Positions 1 through 10,200 of a DNA stretch of 64,000 bases are shown here, piece after piece. Under the pieces are notes generated by a model that saw nothing but the letters and a program-made list of their open reading frames with translations, was not told the origin of the DNA and ran no database searches. Numbering within the stretch: position 1 is the stretch's first letter; every line of letters begins with the position of its first letter. The stretch covers positions 1 to 64,000 of the forward strand of contig JAKLHY010000016.1 of the NCBI GenBank assembly GCA_022709905.1. Reading direction: 5' to 3'. The translations under genes were made by a program, and so were the position numbers. Origin of the DNA: Verrucomicrobiota bacterium (GTDB lineage: Bacteria > Verrucomicrobiota > Verrucomicrobiia > Limisphaerales > UBA1319).

Positions 1-75
1 ATACACTCCTTCCCTCGTGCCTTGCCCCAGGCCAATTTGAGTGCAACAAATGTATAGCTTATTTCTTGACGGACC

Positions 76-441
76 CTAAGCCGAACAGCTCATCTGACTC
101 GGGCTGTTCACTTGGGGATCCATGTAATAGGATGGACGGTATTTCTGTGGCAATGCACTCTTTCGCAAAGATGTAAGCAGCTCCGAGACCGGAGAAACTG
201 AAACCTTGTAAAAAGAAGGACCCAGGTTCACACGATCCGCGTATCGCTGTGCGGATTCCTCGGTTGAGAACAGAAGCAGACGATAAAAATCAGGCTGCGG
301 CGCATCGAACAGCGGGTGCAAGTGATTTCTGTCCGGCGAATAATGGACCGCCCGACCGCCAAAAGACCGGAGGAAATAAAATTTGTCCAAACTCATGCCT
401 AACAATGAGCAGTTTCTGTACCGAACGAATCGATACTTCAC
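76..441 (-). CDS. Hypothetical protein, about 121 aa
   Basis: I do not recognise this protein. The frame opens with GTG at 441; an internal ATG at 396 would remove 15 residues and is equally possible. The product is mixed in composition, with aromatic and charged residues spread evenly (for example FGGRAVHYSPDRNHLHP and the helix-like STEESAQRYADRV), which looks like a small soluble protein and not antisense noise. No signal peptide or membrane segment is visible. It is divergent from the cytochrome gene that starts near 586, so the roughly 145 bp between them would hold both promoters. The call rests only on composition and orientation. Confidence 0.5.
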   Translation of the reverse strand: MKYRFVRYRNCSLLGMSLDKFYFLRSFGGRAVHYSPDRNHLHPLFDAPQPDFYRLLLFSTEESAQRYADRVNLGPSFYKVSVSPVSELLTSLRKSALPQKYRPSYYMDPQVNSPSQMSCSA

Positions 442-585
442 GATTTAGCCTGGTTTCGCGCTCCATTTCTGCCTCCATTGGGGTGTGGCTTGGTTTCCTT
501 CGACTCGATCGAGTCGAAAGCGGTTTGCCCCAGTGGAATCCAATGCCCTTCAATAAAGGTATCGTTATTTGAGCGCCGGGACTCT

Positions 586-2991
586 ATGCTCTCGTCGCAG
601 ATCATGAAACCCGGATTCCTGGTAGCCTTGGCAGTTGTTGCCGTTTTTGCGGCCATCGGATGGTTCCAATCGCGGAACCGCGACTCTGCTTCCAAGAAGG
701 TGCAACCCACACCCGCAGCGGCTGATTCCGGCTTTACAGGTTCTTCGCCCTGCCGCGAATGCCATGAGGGATTTTATCAAAAGTGGGCCACCTCGTTCCA
801 TGGGCTGGCGATGCAGCCGTATACCCCGGAATTCAGCAGTCAAAATCTTCCTTCACATCACCAGGAGATCACGATCGGCCAGTATCGTTACCGGGCGGAA
901 ACCGGCCCGGAGGGTGGCTTTGTCTCGGAACAAGGCCCCGATGGATCAAAGAAATACCCGATCGCGCACGTGATGGGTGGCAAGAACGTCTTCTATTTTC
1001 TCACTCCCCTGGATCGCGGCCGTTTGCAGGTCTTGCCGGTGTCTTACGATGTCCAGCGCAAAGAATGGTTCGACACCACCGCCAGCGCCATGCGGCATTT
1101 TGGGACTATTTCCGAAGAACCCTATCACTGGACAGACTGGCCCTATACCTTCAACACAGCCTGCTACGGATGCCACGTGAGCCAGCTCGACAAGAATTAC
1201 GACCTGCGGACCGACACTTACCACACCCGCTGGCGTGAGCCCGGCATCAATTGCGAAACCTGCCACGGGCCGGCTCAAGCCCATCTCAACGCGGTCCGCC
1301 AGCCCGCCCCGGATGGAGTCGCCCGCGATCCGCAAATCATCAGCACTCGCAAATTTTCACCCGATCAGATGAATGCGCTATGCGCCCCCTGCCACGCCAA
1401 AATGATGATTCTCACCACGAATTTCCTTCCGGGGGATCGTTACTTTGATCACTACGATCTGGTGACCTTCGAACATCCCGATTTTTATCCTGACGGCAGG
1501 GATTTGGGCGAGAACTACACCTACACAACCTGGCGCCACAGCCCTTGCCTCAAGGCAGAACAATTCAATTGCGTCCATTGCCACACCTCGAGCGGCCGAA
1601 TGCGCTTTGGCGCAGCCGATGCCAACCAGGCTTGCATGCCCTGCCATCAAGAGATCGTGAACAATCCCGCCGCCCACTCGCATCATCCCGCCGGCACCCC
1701 AGGCAGCGAGTGCTTTGCCTGCCACATGCCCAAGACCGAATTTGCCCGAATGAAACGCTCCGATCATTCCATGCGGGCCCCGACCCCTGCCGCCACCCTG
1801 GCCTTTCAATCGCCCAACGCCTGCAATCTCTGCCATACGAATCACGACGCCGCCTGGGCCGATGGCTGGGTCCGACAATGGTATTCCCGCGATTACCAGC
1901 AACCTGTGCTCGAGACCGCCCGACTGGTCGACGAGGCCCGACGGAATCAGTGGAAACGGCTGCCGGAGATGTTGGCCTATATCCGACGCCCGAATCGTGA
2001 CGAGATCTCCGCCAATGCCTTGGTGCGGCTCCTGGCCAACGCCCCTTCCCCCGAGGTCCGCTCCACCTTGCTGGATCTTCTCCGCGATCCATCCCCTTTG
2101 ATTCGGGCCAGCGCAATCACCTCTCTGGGCAGTCCGTCGGATTCCAACAGCCTGGGACCCTGGGTCCAGGCCACCACGGATCCCTTTCGCGTCGTCCGGA
2201 TTCGCGCCGCCAGCGCCCTCGCCGCCGTGCCCCCGGAGCAGATTGCCGCCGAAGACCGGCCTGCCGTGGAAAAGGCCAAAATTGAATACCTGGACTTGAT
2301 GCGCGCTCGCCCCGATGATGCCGCCTCCCATCACAACCTGGGCTCTTATCACCACCAGCGACGCGAGCTCGACCTCGCCTTGGACAGTTACAGGACCTCC
2401 GTTCGTCTTCAGCCCGACAACGTGCCGTCCCTCGCCAACCTGGCGATCCTCTACAACGAAATGGGTCAGAACGCGCAAGCCGAGTCCTCCTTGCGTCAAG
2501 CCCTTCGGCACCAACCCACCAATTCCCTCCTGAACTTCAACCTGGGCTTGCTCCTGGGTGAAATGGGACGTCCGGCCGAGGCTCGCAACGCCCTCCTGAC
2601 CGCCCTTCGATCCGATCCCAACCTCGCCGCCGCCGCCTATAACCTCGGAGTTCTCATGGCCCAGGATCGCCAGATCGACCAAGCCATCTCCTGGTGCCAA
2701 CGCGCCCTCCAACTTGCCCCTGACAATTCCCGTTACGCCTATACGCTCGCCTTCTACCTTGATCAGCAAGGTAACACCCCCTCGGCGATCCAAACCCTCC
2801 AACCGTTCGTCGCCCGCTCCACAACCGATCCTGATATCTACCTCCTGCTCGGTGGGATCTACGAAAAGTCGGGAAAACGTTCCGAAGCGCTCTCCCTTTA
2901 CCAGCAAGCCGCATGGAACGACCTCCTGCCCGAAAATGTGCGCAACCAGTTTGCACAACGTGTTCAAGCACTTGGCAGAAGCAACCCTTAA
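586..2991 (+). CDS. Membrane-anchored octaheme cytochrome c with HEAT and TPR repeats
   Basis: This is a multiheme c-type cytochrome expected to face the periplasm. With the start at 586 (an alternative ATG is at 604) the N-terminus has one hydrophobic segment, about residues 13-27. Eight CxxCH heme sites follow: CRECH about 56, CYGCH 193, CETCH 223, CAPCH 266, CVHCH 329, CMPCH 350, CFACH 376 and CNLCH 413. After about residue 460 come HEAT-like helices, then several TPR units to the C-terminus, including the typical NLGSYHHQRRELDLALDSY pattern. The heme half resembles cytochrome c554/nitrite-reductase-like multiheme proteins. The TPR half suggests docking to a partner. The substrate is unknown, and no dedicated redox neighbour lies beside it. 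The open frame extends upstream to 478, but that extension lacks protein-like character. Confidence 0.85.
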   Translation: MLSSQIMKPGFLVALAVVAVFAAIGWFQSRNRDSASKKVQPTPAAADSGFTGSSPCRECHEGFYQKWATSFHGLAMQPYTPEFSSQNLPSHHQEITIGQYRYRAETGPEGGFVSEQGPDGSKKYPIAHVMGGKNVFYFLTPLDRGRLQVLPVSYDVQRKEWFDTTASAMRHFGTISEEPYHWTDWPYTFNTACYGCHVSQLDKNYDLRTDTYHTRWREPGINCETCHGPAQAHLNAVRQPAPDGVARDPQIISTRKFSPDQMNALCAPCHAKMMILTTNFLPGDRYFDHYDLVTFEHPDFYPDGRDLGENYTYTTWRHSPCLKAEQFNCVHCHTSSGRMRFGAADANQACMPCHQEIVNNPAAHSHHPAGTPGSECFACHMPKTEFARMKRSDHSMRAPTPAATLAFQSPNACNLCHTNHDAAWADGWVRQWYSRDYQQPVLETARLVDEARRNQWKRLPEMLAYIRRPNRDEISANALVRLLANAPSPEVRSTLLDLLRDPSPLIRASAITSLGSPSDSNSLGPWVQATTDPFRVVRIRAASALAAVPPEQIAAEDRPAVEKAKIEYLDLMRARPDDAASHHNLGSYHHQRRELDLALDSYRTSVRLQPDNVPSLANLAILYNEMGQNAQAESSLRQALRHQPTNSLLNFNLGLLLGEMGRPAEARNALLTALRSDPNLAAAAYNLGVLMAQDRQIDQAISWCQRALQLAPDNSRYAYTLAFYLDQQGNTPSAIQTLQPFVARSTTDPDIYLLLGGIYEKSGKRSEALSLYQQAAWNDLLPENVRNQFAQRVQALGRSNP

Positions 2992-3053
2992 ACCGGTTTT
3001 CGCGACACAATATGACGCAGCTGCTTCGAATTTTGTCGCAGCGACTGGTTTGT

Positions 3054-3090
3054 TTGACAGCCTTTTAGGGTCTGCCCTTAATTTAATAGT
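3054..3090 (+). promoter_or_regulatory. Candidate sigma-70-like promoter
   Basis: A perfect TTGACA at 3054-3059 is followed after about 18-19 bp by the A+T-rich string TTAATTTAATAG, which offers several poor -10 matches. Its distance of over 600 bp from secA means it would drive a long leader or a separate transcript. Weak call. Confidence 0.25.
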
Positions 3091-3505
3091 TAACTGTCTG
3101 TTGCCGTGGGCGGTCGGTTCGCTTTACCCGCTTGAGCGTGGATGAATCCCGACGAGCCTCGTGCTTCCATTGGTCCTGTTGCTGGCTCATCGCGCCCACG
3201 AACCCAGCCCCAAGCCAATCGTCACGTTCCGTTGGTTCAGCCCCCCATCCTGCAGCCACGGGCACTCGGGCGATCGGCGTCGGCCATGAAAATCGGCTTG
3301 TGATCGCTGCCACGGAAACCCGCGATTTCGGCGGCATCGAGGCTCGAGTTCCCAGCCTGGATTTGAACCTGCCGGAAGACCCCGGGATAAGGTCATTTCT
3401 GCCCTGTGTTTCGCTGGCCGTTATGATTCAGCGCAATCGCCAGCTACGCGAGTGGTTCCCGACGGGTCTGCGTCGCCCCGAGGAACGTTGGGCGGCGAAA
3501 ACTTT

Positions 3506-3546
3506 GGACGAGTTCCACCTCTGATCCCTTGTGGAACTTGGCCCTC
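3506..3546. repeat. Inverted pair of dispersed repeat family A
   Basis: GGACGAGTTCCAC (3506-3518) faces the near reverse complement GTGGAACTTGGCCCTC (3531-3546), so the transcript could fold into a hairpin with a stem GAGTTCCAC/GTGGAACTT. The same core recurs at 6799 and 49096-49296 in this window. Confidence 0.55.
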
Positions 3547-3702
3547 GGATATGGGAGGCGCAGGGAGAGCCGCGCGGGGTGCTGGCATTTGTGGCCCCTT
3601 TGGAATTTTCAAGCGGGCGATGGATTTTGGCGTGTATTTAAATCCTTTGACGGCTTTGACGGGTTATCTTAGCGTTGGCTGAACGATTTTTCGTTGGTTA
3701 AC

Positions 3703-6700
3703 ATGCTAGGATTCATCATAAAGAAGGTCATCGGGACCAAGAACGACCGCGAAGTCAAGCGATTGCGGGGCTTGGTTGCCGAAATCAACCGGATTGAAGA
3801 GGGGCTGCAGTCTCAGCCGGAGGAGTATTTGCGGCAGAAGACGACGGCCTGGCAGGAGCAATTCTCCAAGATCCAGGACAATGCCGAGCTAGCTGAGGCC
3901 CTCAAAGCGGCCCTGCCGGAGGCGTTTGCGTTGGTAAAGAATGCCTGCCGACGCCTGCTGGGCCGCGAGATCACGGTCCGCGGGCATCCGCTCAAATGGG
4001 ACATGGTGCCCTTTGATGTCCAGCTGATTGGCGGGATGGCCCTGCACAACGGCAAGATTGCCGAAATGGCCACCGGCGAAGGCAAAACCCTGGTCGCCAC
4101 GCTGCCGGTATACCTGAACGCCCTGACTGGCCGCGGCGTCCACATCGTGACGGTGAACGATTACCTCGCCGCCCGCGACAGCGAATGGATGGGCGCCGTC
4201 TACCAGTTTCTTGGCCTCAAGGTCGGATGCATCCTGCACGACCAGCCGCCCAGCGTCCGCCGCCAGCAATATTACTGCGACGTGACCTACGGCACGAACG
4301 CCGAGTTCGGCTTCGACTATCTGCGGGACAACGGCATGGCGCTTCGCGCCGAGGAACAAGTGCAGCGCGGTCATTACTTCGCCATTATCGACGAGGTGGA
4401 TTCCATCCTCATCGATGAAGCACGCACGCCGTTGATCATCAGCGGTCCCGCTGTGGTGAGCGTCGACAACGCGCTCTACGACAAGTTCAAACCCCCCGTC
4501 ACCTCTCTCGTTTCCACCCAGGAGCGTTTGTGCAATCGATTCCTCGATGAAGCCCGCAAACTGATCGCCAAGCTCCATCCCGAAGACGGCTCGGAACCCG
4601 CTGAAAAGGAGAATCTGGAGCAGCAAATCGGCTTGCTGCTCTACAAGGTTCGGCTCGGCAATCCCAAGATGAGCGCCCTGGCCAAGGTTTTGGAGGATCC
4701 CGAAAACCTTCGCCTGACGAACCAGGCGGAGCTCATGCTCCATGGGGATCAGTCCAAGAAATCGCTCTACGCCCAGAAAGAAGAGCTCTTTTTCGCCATC
4801 GACGAAAAGGGTCACGATGCGGACCTGACGGACAAAGGCCGCGCGTTCATGAGCCCGCAGGATCCGGATGCCTTTGTGCTGCCCGATCTGGCCATTGCGC
4901 TGCATGAAATCGATTCCGGACCCGAAACCGATGTCCAGAAACGGATGGAGGCCAAGCGCCAGATTCAGGCCAATTACGAAAGCAAGGCCCAGCAGATCCA
5001 TGTTATTTCGCAGCTGCTCCGCGCTTACTGTTTATACCAGCGCGACGTCGAATACGTGGTGCAGGATAATAAGGTGATCATCGTGGACGAGCACACGGGC
5101 CGTCTGATGACCGGCCGCCGCTGGAGCGATGGCCTGCATCAGGCCGTCGAGGCCAAGGAAGGCGTCGAGATCGAGCGGGAAACCCAAACCCTGGCCACCA
5201 TCACGATCCAGAATTATTTCCGCCTTTACCGCAAACTGGCCGGCATGACCGGCACCGCGGAAACCGAGGCATCCGAGTTTTTTGACATATACAAGCTGGG
5301 GGTGATGGTCATTCCCACCAACAAACCGGTTCAACGCAAGGACAGCAACGATTCGATCTACAAAACCAAACGGGAGAAGTTCAACGCCGTCCTCAAGGAA
5401 ATCACCGAGACCCACCAGAAAGGACGCCCGATTCTCGTGGGCACCGTGTCAGTCGAGACCAGTGAGATGCTGTCGCACATGCTCAAGAAGGCCGGCATCA
5501 TCCACTCGGTTCTCAACGCCAAGTATCACCAGCAGGAAGCCGAAATCATCTCGCGCGCCGGTCTGCGCGGAGCGGTGACCATTGCCACCAACATGGCCGG
5601 GCGCGGCACGGATATCAAGCTGGGACCGGGCGTGCCCGAGGTAGGCGGGTTACACGTCATGGGAACCGAGCGGCATGAGGCCCGCCGGATTGACCGGCAG
5701 CTGCGCGGTCGTTGCGCGCGCCAGGGTGATCCCGGCTCCTCGCACTTTTTCATCTCGCTGGAAGACGACCTGATGCGCCTGTTTGGTTCGGATCGCATCG
5801 CCAAAGCCATGGAACGGATGGGCTGGGAGGAGGGACAGGAACTCACCCATGGCATGCTGAATCGGTCGGTGCAGACCGCCCAGAAACGGGTCGAACAACA
5901 CAATTTCCAGATCCGCAAACGCACCCTCGAATACGACGACGTGATGAACAAACAGCGCGAGGTCATCTATGGCTTCCGCAACGAGGTCATCCACGCCGAA
6001 GACGTCCGGGATCGCCTCATGGACGTCATGGAGGAAGTCGTTGTGCCGAAGGTGACCGCTTTCAGCGCAATCGACAATGATGTCCGAGACTGGAAAATTC
6101 GCTCGTTGCTCGACTGGATTAATTACAACTTTCCTTTGGGCATTCGGGAGGAAGACCTGATCAAGACGGCCGATGGGGCCGAGGAAAAGCCGGTGCCGGG
6201 TTCGTTGTTCGATGGTTTAAGCCCGGCCCAGTATGCCGTTTGCCGGATGATCATCCAGGCGGTGCGCGATGCTTACGAGCTCAAAGCCAAGTTTGAAGAT
6301 GTCAACGCCATCAAGGCGATCGAGCGCTACACGATTCTGAGCGCGATCGACAAGCTCTGGCAGGAACATCTCTACTACATGGACAGCTTGCGCAACGCCA
6401 TCGGCCTGCGGGCTTATGGTCAGCGGGATCCCCTGATCGAGTATAAGGCCGAGGCCTACAAGACCTTCGAGGAGTTGATGGTCAACATCAAGACCGAGAT
6501 CTGCCATAATATCTTCCGAAGCGCCTCGAGCATGATGGCTTTCGAGCAGTTCCTGCGCAACCTGCCGCAAAACATGGTGCATCACTCCACCAGCGCCTAT
6601 GGCGGGCAACCCACCCCGGAACAGCAATCCAAAGCCAGCCAGATGGTGAACGAAGCCACCGAAGCCGTGGCCAAAGCCAAACCCGTCCGCGCCGGCCCGA

Positions 6701-6768
6701 AAGTGGGCCGCAACGACGCCTGCCCCTGCGGCAGTGGCAAGAAATTCAAACACTGCTGCGGCCGCTGA
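3703..6768 (+). CDS. secA: Protein translocase ATPase subunit SecA
   Basis: SecA is the motor ATPase that pushes unfolded preproteins through SecYEG. The product has about 1021 aa, longer than the roughly 850-900 aa of Escherichia coli or Bacillus SecA. Visible motifs are Walker A GEGKT near residue 126, the DEVD Walker B with DEARTPLIISGP, the GMTGTAETEASEF motif, the NMAGRGTDIKLG helicase motif, and a C-terminal zinc site CPCGSGKKFKHCC. The extra length lies mainly in the preprotein cross-linking domain (about residues 260-430), as in some Bacteroidetes and Chlamydiae. The ATG at 3703 is chosen because it gives the usual MLGF..KK start; a TTG nine bases upstream is also open. No strong ribosome binding site is seen. 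Confidence 0.97.
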   Translation: MLGFIIKKVIGTKNDREVKRLRGLVAEINRIEEGLQSQPEEYLRQKTTAWQEQFSKIQDNAELAEALKAALPEAFALVKNACRRLLGREITVRGHPLKWDMVPFDVQLIGGMALHNGKIAEMATGEGKTLVATLPVYLNALTGRGVHIVTVNDYLAARDSEWMGAVYQFLGLKVGCILHDQPPSVRRQQYYCDVTYGTNAEFGFDYLRDNGMALRAEEQVQRGHYFAIIDEVDSILIDEARTPLIISGPAVVSVDNALYDKFKPPVTSLVSTQERLCNRFLDEARKLIAKLHPEDGSEPAEKENLEQQIGLLLYKVRLGNPKMSALAKVLEDPENLRLTNQAELMLHGDQSKKSLYAQKEELFFAIDEKGHDADLTDKGRAFMSPQDPDAFVLPDLAIALHEIDSGPETDVQKRMEAKRQIQANYESKAQQIHVISQLLRAYCLYQRDVEYVVQDNKVIIVDEHTGRLMTGRRWSDGLHQAVEAKEGVEIERETQTLATITIQNYFRLYRKLAGMTGTAETEASEFFDIYKLGVMVIPTNKPVQRKDSNDSIYKTKREKFNAVLKEITETHQKGRPILVGTVSVETSEMLSHMLKKAGIIHSVLNAKYHQQEAEIISRAGLRGAVTIATNMAGRGTDIKLGPGVPEVGGLHVMGTERHEARRIDRQLRGRCARQGDPGSSHFFISLEDDLMRLFGSDRIAKAMERMGWEEGQELTHGMLNRSVQTAQKRVEQHNFQIRKRTLEYDDVMNKQREVIYGFRNEVIHAEDVRDRLMDVMEEVVVPKVTAFSAIDNDVRDWKIRSLLDWINYNFPLGIREEDLIKTADGAEEKPVPGSLFDGLSPAQYAVCRMIIQAVRDAYELKAKFEDVNAIKAIERYTILSAIDKLWQEHLYYMDSLRNAIGLRAYGQRDPLIEYKAEAYKTFEELMVNIKTEICHNIFRSASSMMAFEQFLRNLPQNMVHHSTSAYGGQPTPEQQSKASQMVNEATEAVAKAKPVRAGPKVGRNDACPCGSGKKFKHCCGR

Positions 6769-7285
6769 ACCCTCGGCAATCCCCCGACCGCGGATTCCGG
6801 AGGGCCGAGTTCCACGAGGCCCGCCTGTGGAAGCCTGAGGACGCGCAGAGCTCGTCCAAGGTTCAAGGCTTGTCGGCAAGTCCCCGAGTCCATTCCCCGG
6901 GTTTCAAAGAAGCCGGGAAGTTTCGTTCCAGGACGTTTGGGGTGCAGGCATGCCGGCCGGTGTGGCCTCTGGCATTGTGCTTTTCATCGAGTCCAGCCGG
7001 GGCGCCTTTCGCGCGGGACCTGGCCGTTCGGGATTGCGTCGGCTGAACATGTGATCGACCACCGAGACGGACGTGGGGACGACCCGGTATCCTGCCGGGG
7101 CCACTGAACCGTCCTTCCTCACGTCCGTCTTTGATAGTTACGGCCGGGAACGGATTGATTTATCAAAAAAAATGGAATTTTCCATGATCGATCTTGGACT
7201 GCGGCCAAACGGGGCACGGAATTTATTCCGCATCAACAGGCCGGGCGGACTGAATTCCGCGCTTCTTTGCGCATGGCGATTGGGA
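6769..7285. other. Convergent intergenic region between secA and mfd (about 520 bp)
   Basis: secA and mfd converge on this interval. It contains one copy of repeat family A at 6799-6822 and small A+T-rich palindromes such as TTGATTTATCAA near 7156. No clear intrinsic terminator and no credible gene were found; open frames here run into the antisense of mfd. Confidence 0.5.
6799..6822 (+). repeat. Dispersed repeat family A, single copy
   Basis: GGAGGGCCGAGTTCCACGAG followed by GCCC matches the copy at 49116-49139 with about two differences. It sits 31 bp past the secA stop codon in non-coding DNA. Confidence 0.6.
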
Positions 7286-10200
7286 TCAGGTGGGGAAGGC
7301 CAGCAGCAATTTTTTTATTTCGCGCAGACGGCCCGGGGCGGTGGTTTTGGTCAGACGAGGAAACTTGCCATTGACCATGAAGTATTCCCCAAACCGGGTC
7401 AGCATCAATTTATTGCCTCGGGTTTCCATCCGTTCGAAGCCTCGAGCCGCGGCCAGGATCTTGAGTTCGGTCACCATCAGGAGCCGTTCCGCGGGCTCAG
7501 GCAGGGGCCCAAAACGATCGGTGAGTTCGGTCCGAAGGCGGTTAAGCGAAGCCAGGTCTGTTGTTTGGGCCAGCTTGCGGTAGACATCGATCCGTTGTTG
7601 CGGATCGGGCACATAAGCCAGCGGAAGTGCGGCGGTGGTTCGAGGGATTTCGGTGTCGGGAGGTTCGGGAATCGAGTCAGACTCAATATAGGCGACGACT
7701 TCGCGCGGCACCTGGATTGCGGAGGGTTCTTCATCCATCGGGGATCGCCGAGGCCTGCGAGGTCCGGGATCAGTTTTGGGCCGGACAGGATCGGCATCGA
7801 GGAAATCAAAGACCACCTGCACGTCAATTCGCGGCTTGACGGTTTCGCCCTTGAGGGCGGCCACGCTTTGTTTTAGGAGCTGGCAATATAAATCAAAACC
7901 GACCGCGGTGATGTGGCCGCTCTGCTCGAGTCCCAGCAGATTGCCGGCCCCGCGGATTTCCAAGTCGCGCATGGCAATTTTGAAGCCGCTGCCGAGACTG
8001 GAATACTGCTTGATGGCGCTGATCCGTTTGCGGGCATCGGCTAGCAGCGTGGCATGACGTGGCAGCAGAAAGTAGGCGTAGGCCTGATGCTTGTAGCGTC
8101 CCACGCGTCCCCGCAGCTGATAGAGATCGCTCAACCCGAACCGGTCGGCGCGATCGATCAGGATGGTATTGGCATTCGGGATGTCGAGGCCGCTCTCGAT
8201 GATGGTGGTGGAAAGCAGGACGTCAACATCTCCATTGACAAACATTGACATAACGGATTCCAGATCGTCGCTATCCATTTGGCCGTGGCCGATCGCGATG
8301 CGAGCCTCGGGAACGAGCGCGCGCAGCCTCTGGCCCACGGTTTCGATGGTGGTGACGCGGTTATGGAGATAAAAGACCTGGCCTTGACGGTTGAGCTCGC
8401 GCCGGATGGCATCGCGGATCAAACGCTCGTCGTAGGGCACAACATGGGTTTCGACGGGGAGCCGATCCTGGGGCGGGGTTTCGAGCGTGCTCATGTCGCG
8501 GGCCCCGGTCAGGGCCAGATAAAGGGTGCGCGGAATGGGAGTGGCGCTCAGGGTTAACACATCCACCAGCCGTCGCAGGCGTTTGAATCTTTCCTTGTGC
8601 AACACTCCGAACCGCTGTTCCTCGTCGATCACCACCAGGCCGAGGTCTTTGAAGACAATGTCAGGCTGGAGCAGCCGGTGCGTGCCGATCACCACATCGA
8701 CCGAACCCGCGGCCAACTCGCGGATCACCCTGGCCTGATCGCGGCGGGAGCGAAAACGGGAGAGCAACTCAATGCGCACGGGATAATCGGCCACGCGTTC
8801 GCGGAAGTTGTTATAGTGTTGCTGGGCCAGAACCGTGGTGGGCACCAGGACCGCGGCCTGTTTGCCGCCCATCACGACCTTGAAAACCGCCCGCAGGGCA
8901 ACCTCGGTTTTCCCGAAACCGACGTCCCCGCAAATCAAGCGGTCCATGGGCCGGGTCGATTCCAGGTCGCATTTCGTTTCGGCGATGGCCCGAAGCTGGT
9001 CTGGAGTTTCCGTGTAGAGAAACGCGCCTTCGAACTCGCGCTGCCACGGCGTATCGGGATCGAAGGCATGTCCGGCCTGAGAAGCCCTTGCCGCCTGGAT
9101 GGACAACAATTCTCCCGCCAGGTCCCGCACCGCCTCGGCCGCCTGGGCTTTGGCCTTGATCCAGCGCGTGCCTCCCAGGGTGTTGAGCTGAGGCCTCGCC
9201 TTGCCCGCCCCGACGTACTTGCTGACGAGATGCGCCTCCGTTACGGGTACATATAACTTCGGCGGTTGCTGCTCGTTATCCCGCGGGGCGTATTCGATGA
9301 CCAGGCATTCCTGGGTGCCTGTATCGGCGGATTCCTCGCCTGTCACTTTTTGAGAACGACGGCTGGGTGTGGCCGGGAGCACCTGTAATCCGAGGAACCG
9401 GCCAATCCCGTACTGGAGGTGAACCACGTAATCGCCTTCGTCCAAATCGCTGAAGTTGATTTCCCAGGCTGAACCCATGGCTTGGGCGTGGGGAGAACGC
9501 AAGCGGCGCGGGCGCGCCACTTTATAGCGCCCAAAGACTTCCGCATCGGTCACCACAACCAGCTTGGCCTCCGCGCAAATGAAACCACTCGATAACGCTC
9601 CGTGGGCAAGAAACGGCCTGGATTCCGGGGGTTCGGCCGCCTGGGCATCGGGATGGACTCGTTCTTCGCTGGAGCTGTCGGCGTGGGGATCGAAGCCGTA
9701 ATCACGCCAAATCTCCTCAAAGCGCTGACGTTCGCCGTCATTGTTGCAGAAGATACTCACCAGGAAATGCTGGCGCATCCAGCGGTGGAGTTGCGCGAAA
9801 AATTCCCGCCGTTGCCTTTCGGCCACCGGGAGATCAGCCTTCGCCGTTTCCATCGGCCGAAAGGTTTCGAGCGAAGCCAGCCAGGATTGTTCCGGCAAAC
9901 CCTCACGGACATCCAATCGGCAAACGGCCGTGTCTGCGATCCCACGGCAAACCTCCTCCCACGTCAGGAAGTAAGGATTGCCGGCAGGCTGCTGATCGAG
10001 ATACCGACGGGCGGTTTCAGCCAGCCGTTCGGGTTCGCAGAAAACCAATCGGGCTCGAGGCGGCAGGTGATCCACCAGTGAACCCAAGCCCGGCAAGGAT
10101 TCGCCGGATTTTGCGCTGTCCACCCGCCGCTTTAAGAGCCCCAGTTCTCCGCCAGGCGAGAAGGTGACCTCCTCGATCGCATCGCGAGACAATTGGGTTA

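Larger units (their letters stand above)
2992..3702. other. Intergenic region of about 710 bp before secA
   Basis: No protein here is convincing on either strand. Several frames of 60-130 codons exist, but their products are rich in Arg, Ser and Pro and match no family I know. The stretch contains a TTGACA box at 3054-3059 followed by A+T-rich sequence, and an inverted pair of the GGACGAGTTCCAC repeat at 3506-3546. It may hold the secA leader, decayed coding sequence or an untranslated RNA; the sequence does not decide. Confidence 0.5.

Noticed and set aside
1378..2967. Long minus-strand open frame (about 530 codons) across the cytochrome gene
   Set aside because: It is antisense to the heme and TPR coding sequence. 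Its product is Gly/Val-rich with no domain, as expected from high G+C content and regular codon use.
3132..3524. Plus-strand frame of 130 codons before secA
   Set aside because: The product is Arg/Ser/Pro-rich, runs through a repeat copy, has no homology I recognise, and a minus-strand frame of similar quality overlaps it.
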